The position numbers were made by a program, and so were the translations under genes. Positions 1 to 6,681 of a stretch of 15,497 nt of DNA are shown here, in pieces; position 1 is the stretch's first letter, and the number at the start of each line of letters is the position of its first letter. This DNA is from CAJBIL01 sp044359525 (GTDB lineage: Bacteria > Pseudomonadota > Gammaproteobacteria > Burkholderiales > Rhodocyclaceae). The notes beneath the pieces were generated by a model. It worked only from the letters and a program-made list of their open reading frames with translations. It was not told where the DNA came from and did not search any database. The DNA lies in contig JBIKLY010000082.1 in NCBI GenBank assembly GCA_044359525.1, positions 1-15,497 on the forward strand. The letters run 5' to 3'.

Positions 1-1325
1 TGAATCCGATGGATCTGAAGCGCGGTATCGACAAGGCTGTGGTCGCCACGCTCGACGAGCTGAAGAAGCTGTCGAAGCCGTGCTCGACGAACAAGGAAAT
101 CGCCCAGGTCGGTTCGATCTCCGCCAACTCCGACGCTGCAATCGGCGAGATCATCGCCAAGGCGATGGACAAGGTCGGCAAGGAAGGCGTCATTACCGTT
201 GAAGATGGCAAGTCGCTCGACAACGAACTCGACGTCGTTGAAGGTATGCAGTTCGACCGCGGTTACCTGTCGCCTTACTTCATCAACAATCCGGAAAAGC
301 AGAGCGCGATGCTGGACAATCCGTTTGTTCTGATCGTCGACAAGAAGATCTCGAACATCCGTGATCTGCTGCCCGTGCTTGAGCAGGTTGCCAAGGCCGG
401 CCGTCCGCTGCTGATCGTTGCTGAAGATGTCGATGGCGAAGCGCTGGCCACCCTCGTCGTCAACAATATCCGCGGCATCCTGAAGACCTGTGCCGTCAAG
501 GCGCCGGGCTTTGGTGATCGTCGCAAGGCCATGCTCGAAGACATCGCCATCCTGACCGGTGGCCAGGTGATCGCTGAAGAAGTCGGTCTGACCCTCGAAA
601 AGGCTACCCTGGAAGAACTCGGCCAGGCCAAGCGCATCGAAATCGGCAAAGAAAATACGACGATCATCGACGGCGCCGGCGTTGCTGCCAACATCGAAGC
701 ACGCGTCAAGCAGATCCGTGCCCAGATTGAAACCTCGACCAGCGATTACGACAGCGAGAAGCTGCAGGAACGCGTTGCCAAGCTGGCCGGCGGCGTTGCG
801 CTGATCAAAGTCGGTGCAGCCACCGAAGTCGAAATGAAAGAGAAGAAAGCGCGTGTTGAAGACGCTCTGCATGCAACCCGTGCAGCCGTTGAAGAGGGCA
901 TCGTCCCCGGCGGCGGTGTTGCGCTGTTGCGTGCCCGTGTTGCGCTGGCTTCGCTCAAGGGTGACAACCACGACCAGGACGCCGGTATCAAGATCGTCCT
1001 GCGCGCGATGGAGCAGCCGCTGCGTGAAATCGTTGCCAACGCCGGTGAAGAGCCTTCCGTTGTCGTCAATGCCGTGGTCAATGGCAGTGGTAACTACGGC
1101 TACAACGCCGCCACCGGCCAGTACGGCGACATGGTTGAAATGGGCGTGCTCGATCCGACCAAGGTGACGCGTACGGCACTGCAGAACGCTGCTTCGATCG
1201 CCGGTCTGATGCTGACCACCGACTGCATGATCGCTGAGCTGGCTGAAGACAAGCCGGCTGGCGGCGGCATGGGTGATATGGGTGGCATGGGCGGTATGGG
1301 TGGTATGGGCGGTATGGGAATGTAA
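1..1325 (+). CDS. groL: Chaperonin GroEL (Hsp60), 5'-truncated by window edge
   Basis: ATP-driven folding chaperone; in the family it forms a double heptameric ring with the GroES lid in the cytoplasm. The reading frame is open from the first bases (first full codon at 3), so the gene starts outside the window. By similarity to E. coli GroEL about 110 N-terminal residues are missing, and the visible part begins just before the conserved MDLKRGIDKAV segment. Diagnostic stretches are ANSDAAIGEIIAKAMDKVGK, the apical-domain GMQFDRGYLSPYF, VKAPGFGDRRKAML, EKKARVEDALHATRAAVEEG and NYGYNAATGQYGDM. The protein ends in the typical flexible Gly-Gly-Met tail, with about five GGM/GDM units before the stop at 1323-1325. 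A groES partner would be expected upstream, beyond the edge. An intrinsic terminator follows closely. The identification is certain; the only defect is truncation by the window. Confidence 0.98.
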   Translation, partial: NPMDLKRGIDKAVVATLDELKKLSKPCSTNKEIAQVGSISANSDAAIGEIIAKAMDKVGKEGVITVEDGKSLDNELDVVEGMQFDRGYLSPYFINNPEKQSAMLDNPFVLIVDKKISNIRDLLPVLEQVAKAGRPLLIVAEDVDGEALATLVVNNIRGILKTCAVKAPGFGDRRKAMLEDIAILTGGQVIAEEVGLTLEKATLEELGQAKRIEIGKENTTIIDGAGVAANIEARVKQIRAQIETSTSDYDSEKLQERVAKLAGGVALIKVGAATEVEMKEKKARVEDALHATRAAVEEGIVPGGGVALLRARVALASLKGDNHDQDAGIKIVLRAMEQPLREIVANAGEEPSVVVNAVVNGSGNYGYNAATGQYGDMVEMGVLDPTKVTRTALQNAASIAGLMLTTDCMIAELAEDKPAGGGMGDMGGMGGMGGMGGMGM

Positions 1326-1368
1326 TTGCCGGGCAGGCGGATTGCCTGCCTGAGCTTTCCAGCTCATG

Positions 1369-1407
1369 AAAAACCCCGCGCGGCTTGGCTGTGCGGGGTT
1401 TTTTTTT
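1369..1407 (+). terminator. Rho-independent terminator of groL
   Basis: A 9-bp perfect stem (AAACCCCGC 1371-1379 with GCGGGGTTT 1393-1401) is followed by a run of T to 1407, and upstream A residues can extend the stem. It lies 44 bases after the groL stop. A smaller stem, GGCAGGC 1332-1338 with GCCTGCC 1344-1350, precedes it. Confidence 0.93.
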
Positions 1408-1408
1408 G

Positions 1409-1679
1409 GCCGGCCGCTTCTCGTGCAAGTTGATGAAGGCGCTTGTGGTGCCAGCCGTCGATTGTATGCTGCGTTGCAAAAACGGAAAGGCGCCGATTTT
1501 GTTACACTCGGCATGAGGCAAGGCGACTGGTGTGCCAGCGTAAAGCGGCTGCGCAGCGGATGTCGGAGGGGCGGTAGTGCGGGACTTGAAAAAAGTGGCG
1601 AGGAGTGCCCGGTGCAGGATCGGGCACTCCCCGAGTTCCGGCCGAAGCCAAAACTCCTGAGACCATAAAGGAGAACAGC
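1409..1679 (+). other. Non-coding spacer between groL terminator and the two-component operon
   Basis: About 270 bases with no convincing protein gene. It holds several small hairpins: CTGG/CCAG at 1527-1538 and the 10-bp palindrome GCTGCGCAGC at 1548-1557. A much stronger 10-bp stem lies at 1602-1630 and is listed separately. A possible -10 element TACACT (1503-1508) sits at its start, but the only -35-like sequence (TTGCAA, 1474-1479) is 23 bases away, so no promoter is called. The most likely role is a promoter region and 5' leader for the downstream regulator, possibly including a small structured RNA. I recognise no riboswitch class. Confidence 0.4.
1602..1630 (+). other. Strong 10-bp inverted repeat / RNA hairpin
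   Basis: GGAGTGCCCG (1602-1611) pairs perfectly with CGGGCACTCC (1621-1630) around a 9-base loop. No T-run follows, so it is not a standard intrinsic terminator. It lies about 110 bases upstream of the response-regulator start and 50 bases before a good Shine-Dalgarno sequence. It could be part of a structured leader, a small-RNA stem, or an operator for a dimeric protein; the sequence alone does not decide. Confidence 0.6.
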
Positions 1680-1733
1680 GTGCGTAGGATAAAACCAGCA
1701 GCTTACAAAAAGCTTACGTACGCCAACGATTGA
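1680..1733 (+). CDS. Possible 17-residue leader peptide upstream of the response regulator
   Basis: A GTG start at 1680 is preceded by a near-perfect Shine-Dalgarno AAAGGAG (1667-1673) at 6-base spacing. It reads 17 sense codons to a TGA at 1731-1733, giving the basic peptide MRRIKPAAYKKLTYAND. It is in the same frame as the response regulator, and its stop lies nine bases before that gene's ATG at 1743, so translational coupling or leader control is conceivable. The Shine-Dalgarno here is better placed than the GGAG only 3 bases before 1743. I know no family for this peptide. The ORF is short enough to arise by chance, and the tandem GCTTAC repeats inside it could instead be a protein-binding site. 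Confidence 0.3.
   Translation: MRRIKPAAYKKLTYAND
1701..1717 (+). promoter_or_regulatory. Tandem GCTTAC direct repeat, possible OmpR-family operator
   Basis: GCTTAC occurs at 1701-1706 and again at 1712-1717, an 11-base period or about one helical turn. This is the usual geometry for two head-to-tail subunits of an OmpR/PhoB-type regulator. It lies 26 bases before the ATG of such a regulator, so autoregulation is a reasonable inference. No promoter is clear around it. Confidence 0.35.
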
Positions 1734-1742
1734 ACGGAGTCC

Positions 1743-2423
1743 ATGCGAATTCTCCTTGCTGAAGATGATCAGATCATCGCCGATGCCCTAGGCCGCTCCT
1801 TGCGCCACACCGGCTATGCCGTTGATTGCGCCTATAACGGCCTCGATGCCGACACGGCACTGCTCACCAATTCATACGATCTCGTCATACTTGATCTTGG
1901 TTTGCCGAAGCTGTCCGGGCTTGATGTCTTGCGCCGCTTGCGGGGACGCAGTTCCAAGGTGCCGGTGCTGATTCTGACCGCGCTGGATGGTATCAGCGAC
2001 CGCGTCAAAGGGCTTGATCTCGGTGCTGACGATTACATGGCAAAGCCGTTCGAGCTGCCCGAGCTGGAAGCGCGTGTGCGAGCGCTCACCCGTCGCTCGT
2101 CGGGCACGACACCGATCATTCAATGTGGCTTGCTGGTCTTCGACCAGGCCGACCGGACAGCGCAGATCGAAGGCGCGATTCTGGATCTTTCGGCGCGCGA
2201 GCTCGGTTTGCTCGAAGTCCTTCTATCGCGTGTCGGGCGGCTGGTGAGCAAGGATCAGCTGGTTGATCATCTCTGTGGCTGGGGCGAAGAAGTGAGCCAC
2301 AATGCCATTGAGGTTTACGTGCATCGTTTGCGTAAAAAAATCGAATCAGGCGGTGTGCGCATCATCACGGTTCGCGGCCTTGGATACTGCCTTGAAAAGC
2401 CTGCGGAAGAACGCAAGCGCTGA
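1743..2423 (+). CDS. OmpR/TctD-family two-component response regulator
   Basis: A 226-residue DNA-binding transcription regulator. The receiver domain (about 1-115) has the acidic pair D8/D9, phospho-acceptor D51 in VILDLGLP, T79 and K101 in AKPF, so it is fully competent for phosphorylation. The C-terminal winged-helix domain (about 128-220) shows the typical LSARELGLLEVLLSRVGRLVSKDQLVDHL and the recognition-helix/wing segment NAIEVYVHRLRKKIESGGVRIITVRGLGYCLE. The ATG at 1743 gives the canonical MRILLAEDD start. The gene runs into the partner sensor kinase, so they form one operon. The kinase is of the TctE type; TctD/TctE in Salmonella controls tricarboxylate uptake, but no transporter lies nearby here, so the true signal is unknown and I give no symbol. 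The direct repeat at 1701-1717 may mediate autoregulation. Confidence 0.93.
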   Translation: MRILLAEDDQIIADALGRSLRHTGYAVDCAYNGLDADTALLTNSYDLVILDLGLPKLSGLDVLRRLRGRSSKVPVLILTALDGISDRVKGLDLGADDYMAKPFELPELEARVRALTRRSSGTTPIIQCGLLVFDQADRTAQIEGAILDLSARELGLLEVLLSRVGRLVSKDQLVDHLCGWGEEVSHNAIEVYVHRLRKKIESGGVRIITVRGLGYCLEKPAEERKR

Positions 2424-3885
2424 AGGTCAGCGCTCGCTGTTTGGCGAGATACTGGACTGGATGCTGGCGCCACTGCTTTTTGTCTGGCCGATCAGCATCG
2501 CAGTCACCCATTTTTTTGCCAACAACGTTGCCGGCTTCCCTTACGACCAGGCGTTACGCGAGCATGTAACCGCGATCTCCCGTCAGATCAGGTTTGTTGA
2601 CGGGCGTCCGCAAGTCGCTATTGCTGGCCCGATACGTATGCTCTTGCGCTCCGACGAAATCGACAGCATGTATTTTCATGTGCTTGGCCCGGCGGGCAAG
2701 CTGCTCGCCGGTGACAAGGAATTGCCGGTGCCGGCTTCCGAGGCGATGGGCGAACGTGATGAGCCTGGCGAGCTTTATTTTCGTGATGCCGACTACAACG
2801 GGCAGGATCTGCGGCTGGCCTATATGTACATGGCCGAGCCGAATATGCCGCGTGATCGATGGTTGTTGATTGAAGTTGGAGAGACGCTGGAAAAGCGTGC
2901 GCAGTTGTCCAACAAGATCATTGCCAGCGTCATTCTTCCGCAGTTCGTGATTATTCCTTTAGCCGTCATCCTGGTCTGGTTTGGCTTGTCGCAAGGCCTG
3001 CGCCCACTAACCCGTTTGCGGCGACGAATCGAAGCGCGTCGAGAGGCTGATTTGTCACCGATTGCATTGCGTCGCGTCCCCGAAGAACTGCGCCCGCTGA
3101 CCGAAGCGTTCAACTCGATGCTTGCCCGGATGCAGCGTAACGTAGAAGCGCAGCGTCGCTTTGTCGCTGATGCGGCGCATCAGATGCGTACGCCGCTGAC
3201 CGGGCTGAAAACCCAGGCACAGGTGGCCATGCGCGAGACCGATCCGGACGAATTGCGCCACGCCTTGCGGCAGATATCGATCGGCGTTGACCGCGCTTCG
3301 CATCTGGTCAATCAGCTGCTGGCGCTGGCGCGTGCCGAAGCGAGCGAAAATTCTCAACAGGCGCTTACCGCACTTGATCTCGATCAGCTGCTACACGAAA
3401 TCGTCGAAACCTGGGTTGTCCGGGCACTCGATCGAAAGATCGACCTGGGCTATGAGCCGGCCGGCGAGGTAAGCATCTCCGGAAATGCTTTTTTGCTGCG
3501 TGAGATGATCAACAACCTGATCGACAACGCCCTGCGCTACACGCCGGATGGTGGCCGGGTGACCTGTCGTGTCGTCGCGCAAGGTGATTTTGCCCTGCTG
3601 GAAATCGAGGATAGCGGGATCGGAATTTCCGATCAGGAAGCGCTGCTCGTCTTTGATCGTTTTTACCGCGTTGATGGCACCGGCACGGAGGGTAGCGGAC
3701 TTGGTCTGGCGATTGTGCGCGAAATTGCCGAGTTGCATCAGGCGGCTGCCAGTCTACGCCCCAATATGCGCGAATCAGCTGGTGTCGAGGCTCACGGTTC
3801 GATTGCCCGTGTGGTGTTTCCCCGCTATCACGAGCCGCCAGTAGCGCCCGGGTATGTCGCACCAGTGCAGACGGGTTTTGCCTGA
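2392..3885 (+). CDS. TctE-type membrane sensor histidine kinase
   Basis: The inner-membrane kinase partner of the preceding regulator, about 497 residues from the TTG chosen here. Order: N-terminal membrane helix (about 24-44), periplasmic sensor region of the two-component-sensor N-terminal (2CSK_N) type (about 45-175; note the ANNVAGFPYDQALREHVTAI segment), second helix (about 178-200), HAMP-like linker, and a dimerisation helix with H263 in FVADAAHQMRTPLTG. The ATPase domain has an N box (EMINNLIDNALRYTP), G1 (EDSGIGIS), F box (VFDRFYR) and G2 (GTEGSGLGLAI). The start is uncertain. The frame is open back to 2302. TTG 2392 gives a 32-base overlap with the regulator and retains the charged pre-membrane segment, while ATG 2461 would begin right at the first helix. 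Neither has a strong ribosome binding site. Function as a histidine kinase is secure; the ligand is unknown. Confidence 0.88.
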   Translation: MKSLRKNASAEGQRSLFGEILDWMLAPLLFVWPISIAVTHFFANNVAGFPYDQALREHVTAISRQIRFVDGRPQVAIAGPIRMLLRSDEIDSMYFHVLGPAGKLLAGDKELPVPASEAMGERDEPGELYFRDADYNGQDLRLAYMYMAEPNMPRDRWLLIEVGETLEKRAQLSNKIIASVILPQFVIIPLAVILVWFGLSQGLRPLTRLRRRIEARREADLSPIALRRVPEELRPLTEAFNSMLARMQRNVEAQRRFVADAAHQMRTPLTGLKTQAQVAMRETDPDELRHALRQISIGVDRASHLVNQLLALARAEASENSQQALTALDLDQLLHEIVETWVVRALDRKIDLGYEPAGEVSISGNAFLLREMINNLIDNALRYTPDGGRVTCRVVAQGDFALLEIEDSGIGISDQEALLVFDRFYRVDGTGTEGSGLGLAIVREIAELHQAAASLRPNMRESAGVEAHGSIARVVFPRYHEPPVAPGYVAPVQTGFA

Positions 3886-3922
3886 TTGCCGGGGTTGCTA
3901 TGCCGGAATTGCTGCTTTGTTT

Positions 3923-3951
3923 TTGACGAAGGAGCACCGACTCGCTATAAT
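3923..3951 (+). promoter_or_regulatory. Sigma-70 promoter of tRNA-Phe
   Basis: TTGACG (3923-3928) and a perfect TATAAT (3946-3951) are separated by exactly 17 bases. Initiation would fall near 3958, a few bases before the mature tRNA. It is the best promoter match in the window. Confidence 0.92.
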
Positions 3952-3963
3952 GCCGCCTTCGTT

Positions 3964-4039
3964 GGCCAGTTAGCTCAGTTGGTAGAGCAGCGGATTGAAA
4001 ATCCGCGTGTCCGTGGTTCGATTCCGCGACTGGCCACCA
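3964..4039 (+). tRNA. tRNA-Phe (anticodon GAA)
   Basis: A full 76-base cloverleaf. The acceptor stem GGCCAGT (3964-3970) pairs with ACTGGCC (4029-4035). The D arm is GCTC/GAGC. The anticodon stem GCGGA (3990-3994) pairs with TCCGC (4002-4006), with loop TTGAAAA and anticodon GAA at 3997-3999. The T arm CGTGG/CCGCG (one G-T pair) carries the loop TTCGATT. The discriminator base A and an encoded CCA (4037-4039) are present. It is a single-gene transcription unit with its own promoter and terminator. Confidence 0.98.
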
Positions 4040-4048
4040 GAATACAAG

Positions 4049-4076
4049 CGGCCTCCAGCAATGGAGGCCGTTTTCA
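4049..4076 (+). terminator. Rho-independent terminator after tRNA-Phe
   Basis: CGGCCTCC (4049-4056) pairs perfectly with GGAGGCCG (4063-4070) around a 6-base loop, followed by TTTT. It lies 9 bases after the CCA end. Confidence 0.9.
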
Positions 4077-4089
4077 TTTCAGGCGTGAT

Positions 4090-4107
4090 GAATACGTGAC
4101 CGTATTC
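4090..4107. repeat. 7-bp inverted repeat between converging units
   Basis: GAATACG (4090-4096) and CGTATTC (4101-4107) form a perfect stem with a TGAC loop, 18 bases beyond the minus-strand kinase stop. There is no T-run on either side. It may stabilise the 3' end of the kinase mRNA or help stop read-through between the converging tRNA and kinase units. Confidence 0.45.
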
Positions 4108-4125
4108 GGTGCCTATTCGCACCCG

Positions 4126-5475
4126 TTAGGCCGTTTCATCCCCTTGGTTCTGTTGCCTGTAGAGGCGCAAATAGCGTTCGTCGGACTGCTTGAGGCGCTC
4201 TGCTGCAAGCCGGAAAAATATTTTCAGCATTTTTGACTGGAGTCCCGGCGAGGCGCTGTGCAGTTTGGCGTAAGGCCATTTGCCGATCGTCCCGTCGGTC
4301 GCGGCGACCACCGTTGCGGCGCGCGGAGAGGGCGTTTCTTCGGCAAAGGCCAGTTCGCCAAACAGTGTTCCAGGGTCAAGCAGGGCGATCAGCTTCCCTT
4401 GTTGCAATACGCGCGCTTCGCCTTTGAGCAGCAGGTAGCACGAGCGGGCGTTGCCGCCCTCGCGCATGAATACTGTTTTGTCAGGGACTTTTCGCCACAG
4501 GGATATGCGGAGCAACTCCCAGAGTTGTGCGTCATTGAGTGATTCGAGTAGCGGCAGGCGGCGTAGCTGATCGTAAAGTTCGGCTTCTGCCGGGCGCTCC
4601 TCTGCCGCTGTATGTGCGATTGACGCGCTGGCGCAGTGCGTGGTCAGTGCCGACAGAACGGAAGGCCAGTTGGCAAAACGGTCTTCGAGGCTGCGTGCCA
4701 GCATTTTGTCGAGCAGTGCATCGAGACTGGCCGGCAGATCGGAGCGGAAGCTTGAAAGCGGATCGCGTTCGCCGTTCAGAATCTTGTACATCAGCGAAGC
4801 CTGGTCGGGCGCATCGAAGGGCCGTTTGCCGGTGAGTAGCTGGTGCATCACCACGCCGAGCGCGTAGATGTCGGCTTGCGGTGTCACCCACTGGCGAAAG
4901 AGTTCGGGTGCCATATAGGCGAGCGAGCCAATGTCCATGACCTGCGTCGCAGAGTCGTCGCGCGACCAGTAGGCGGCGCCGAAATCACAGACCTTGGCTT
5001 CGCCGGGACCGACGTACTGAAGATTGGCCGGTTTGATGTCGCGATGCACGATGCCGGCGCGGCAGGCGTAGTCCAGCGCACTGGCGCATTTGTAGGCAAT
5101 TTCCAGTACTTCGGGGACCGGTTTCAGATTGCCGGGTTTGGTGAATGGCTGCAGCGTGCCGTGTGCAAGATACTCCATGACCAGATAGGCGCTGTCGTCA
5201 CCAAAGCCTGCATCATAGACTTCGACGATATAGGGGTGGTGCAGGCTGCCGGCCAGGTGTACTTCATTGAGCCAGGACTTGCGCACCAGTGCCTGATCCG
5301 GGTCGTCACGGAACACCTGCGGGTGCGCGACCTTCAGTGCAACTTCGCGTTGCGCGAAAGTATCCCAGGCAAGGAAAACGGTGCCGGTTGCGCCCGCACC
5401 CAGTTCGCCGCGTACTTCGTAGCGCTGGTTCAGACCGGCAGGGAGTTTGATGGCGGCGGTGTCGTTGTTTGGCAT
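4126..5475 (-). CDS. Ser/Thr protein kinase with C-terminal cyclic-nucleotide-binding domain (paralogue 1)
   Basis: A 449-residue soluble Hanks-type kinase. The catalytic domain (about 19-285) is intact: glycine loop GAGATG at 26-31, VAIK-type lysine K48, C-helix E71, HRD 144-146 with catalytic D146, K148 and N151, DFG 164-166, APE 189-191, then DIYALGVVMHQLL. The C-terminal part (about 306-410) is a cNMP-binding fold of the CAP/PKA-regulatory type, with phosphate-binding cassette FGEL at 372-375 and PRAAT at 384-388. R385 is the residue that holds the cyclic phosphate in the family. No transmembrane helix or PASTA repeat is seen, so it should be cytoplasmic. It lies 101 bases downstream of a FliD-like gene on the same strand, possibly co-transcribed. 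The ATG has no clear Shine-Dalgarno. The likely role is phosphorylation of Ser/Thr targets under cyclic-nucleotide or protein-contact control; substrates are unknown. A related kinase is encoded at 10423-11721. Confidence 0.92.
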   Translation of the reverse strand: MPNNDTAAIKLPAGLNQRYEVRGELGAGATGTVFLAWDTFAQREVALKVAHPQVFRDDPDQALVRKSWLNEVHLAGSLHHPYIVEVYDAGFGDDSAYLVMEYLAHGTLQPFTKPGNLKPVPEVLEIAYKCASALDYACRAGIVHRDIKPANLQYVGPGEAKVCDFGAAYWSRDDSATQVMDIGSLAYMAPELFRQWVTPQADIYALGVVMHQLLTGKRPFDAPDQASLMYKILNGERDPLSSFRSDLPASLDALLDKMLARSLEDRFANWPSVLSALTTHCASASIAHTAAEERPAEAELYDQLRRLPLLESLNDAQLWELLRISLWRKVPDKTVFMREGGNARSCYLLLKGEARVLQQGKLIALLDPGTLFGELAFAEETPSPRAATVVAATDGTIGKWPYAKLHSASPGLQSKMLKIFFRLAAERLKQSDERYLRLYRQQNQGDETA

Positions 5476-5576
5476 GTGTTTGGCGAAGCGGGTTTTTCTG
5501 CCGCCATGTTAGCTGCTTGGCAGGCGCTTGCGTAGACCATTTGCCGGGTGAGTGCGTGCCGGGCTGAGTTACTGCC

Positions 5577-6371
5577 TTATGCGCTGTGATTTGTCTGAGC
5601 GTAGGCTGCCAGTGCCTTGTTGAGATAGGCGGACGGCATGGGCGTGAGATTGCTTGCCAGGTTGAGTGGCTCGATTGCTTTTGCAAAATCCGTACTGAAG
5701 CGATGAATGCTGTTGGTCACGATATTCTTTTGGCTTGCCAGCAGGGCATCGAGCTTGCTCGTGTCGATTGATGCAAGATTCGTATTCGGGTCGATACTGA
5801 AGCCGAGGTCATGCAGGCTCTGAAATCCACTCTTTGCAGCATCAAATATTTTATCGACGCCTTGTTCGATTCCATTCAGCGAGCTATTGGCGGTTGGAAT
5901 ACCCGTCTGCAGGGTGTCGCTCTTTGTTATGCCGTCGAGGCGGCTAATCCATTCGTTATATCTTGCCGCAAATGTTTGCAGATTGGCCTTGATGGATTCC
6001 GTGTCTGTCGATGTATTTGCACCTTCCAGCGACTTGCCGGCCGCCTGTATTGCAGCGATGCCATCTTTGATTTTGGCCATTTCCGGGTGCTCGGTGAGCT
6101 TTCGCCAGTTCGGGGGTAGTCCTTGCGATGCCTGCAAACGGTCCAGTATGGAACGCAGCTCAGTCGGGCCTTTCGCACTGTCGGCGGCGAAAGGCGAGTT
6201 GGCCGGAGGCGCTTGCAAGGCCGCTAACTGCGCTGACAGCGACGATGAGAAGTCGCTGCTCTCCGTAGCGTTGGCGCGCGCTGATCCGGCCTGGTTCGGC
6301 TGAGAGGTCCCGCTGGTCGAGCTTGATGAGAACAAGCTGAAGAGCGTGCTGATGATTGCTAATGGCGACAT
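5577..6371 (-). CDS. Hypothetical protein resembling the FliD (flagellar cap) C-terminal region
   Basis: 264 residues from an ATG at 6371 that follows a perfect AGGAGG four bases upstream. The frame remains open 297 bases further, but that extension runs across the hemA promoter and reads as low-quality sequence. The N-terminus (MSPLAIISTLFSLFSSSSTSG) is followed by a Ser/Ala/Asn-rich stretch with no clear signal peptide. The C-terminal half has the pattern of FliD C-terminal domains: RYNEWISRLDGI, then a spacer helix, then LHDLGFSID with LASIDTSKLDALLASQKN, then a helical tail. FliD normally exceeds 400 residues and caps the flagellar filament; this protein lacks the usual N-terminal FliD domain, so it is not a functional cap by itself. 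It could be a secreted or adhesin-like derivative, a FliD competitor or a chaperone-like partner. Similarity is judged by eye and moderate. The downstream gene is the kinase at 4126-5475. Confidence 0.6.
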   Translation of the reverse strand: MSPLAIISTLFSLFSSSSTSGTSQPNQAGSARANATESSDFSSSLSAQLAALQAPPANSPFAADSAKGPTELRSILDRLQASQGLPPNWRKLTEHPEMAKIKDGIAAIQAAGKSLEGANTSTDTESIKANLQTFAARYNEWISRLDGITKSDTLQTGIPTANSSLNGIEQGVDKIFDAAKSGFQSLHDLGFSIDPNTNLASIDTSKLDALLASQKNIVTNSIHRFSTDFAKAIEPLNLASNLTPMPSAYLNKALAAYAQTNHSA

Positions 6372-6681
6372 GGAGCCTCCTGCAGTATCTGCTTGGTCAA
6401 GTGTCCGCAATCCGGACGTTATTTTCTTGGTTACAGCAACATTCAGGCCTGCGGGCGATGTGCTATCGCAGGTGGGGTAATGAAGAGCTTTCGGCGCATT
6501 CGCCGGAATGTTTGCGGCGATAATTGCCGCAGGGCTGGCAAAAACTGCCGCCTGGTGCGGCACGACACGGGCCTGATGTGCCCCTGCTTTTGCGACGCCC
6601 GGCTTGATCTGCGTCATCCCGGAGGGCCTTGGGGCGGATGGTATAATCCGCCCCTGATTTGCCAACACTCACGATTTCCGC
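6372..6681. other. Divergent intergenic region between the FliD-like gene and hemA
   Basis: This 310-base spacer carries the hemA promoter at its right end (6631-6654) and the Shine-Dalgarno of the minus-strand gene at its left end. A 6-bp hairpin, TGCCGC/GCGGCA, is at 6546-6562. I found no convincing sigma-70, sigma-28 or sigma-54 promoter for the minus-strand gene. No small gene is supported. Confidence 0.5.
6631..6654 (+). promoter_or_regulatory. hemA promoter with inverted repeat embracing the -10 box
   Basis: TATAAT at 6642-6647 is preceded by TG at 6639-6640, making a perfect extended -10. No good -35 is seen, which is common for extended -10 promoters. GGGGCGGA (6631-6638) and TCCGCCCC (6647-6654) form an 8-bp perfect inverted repeat around it, so a dimeric repressor site is possible. 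The hemA ATG lies 27 bases downstream of the repeat, giving a short leader. Confidence 0.75.

Noticed and set aside
1474..1508. Sigma-70 promoter TTGCAA / TACACT after groL
   Set aside because: The spacer is 23 bases, too long for a functional pair, and no other -35 is found.
1602..1630. Second intrinsic terminator
   Set aside because: The stem is strong, but there is no T-run on either strand after it.
1366..1668. 100-codon open frame after groL
   Set aside because: It starts inside the groL terminator stem, has no Shine-Dalgarno, reads across the 1602-1630 hairpin, and its Arg/Gly/Cys-rich composition resembles no protein.
1602..1690. TPP riboswitch suggested by CTGAGA and GCGTAGG sequences
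   Set aside because: The elements occur, but the conserved core (the GAACCTGAT region and correct P2-P5 pairing) is absent and the downstream gene is a two-component regulator.
4843..5535. 230-codon plus-strand frame opposite the first kinase
   Set aside because: It is a mirror of kinase codons; the kinase on the other strand has every catalytic motif.
6530..6560. Sigma-54 (-24/-12) promoter for the FliD-like gene
   Set aside because: GG and GC dinucleotides on the minus strand are spaced by 8 or 11 bases, not the required 10.
6372..6668. 99-codon N-terminal extension of the FliD-like protein
   Set aside because: It overlaps the hemA promoter, lacks a ribosome binding site at its start and has no domain-like sequence, while ATG 6371 has a perfect AGGAGG.
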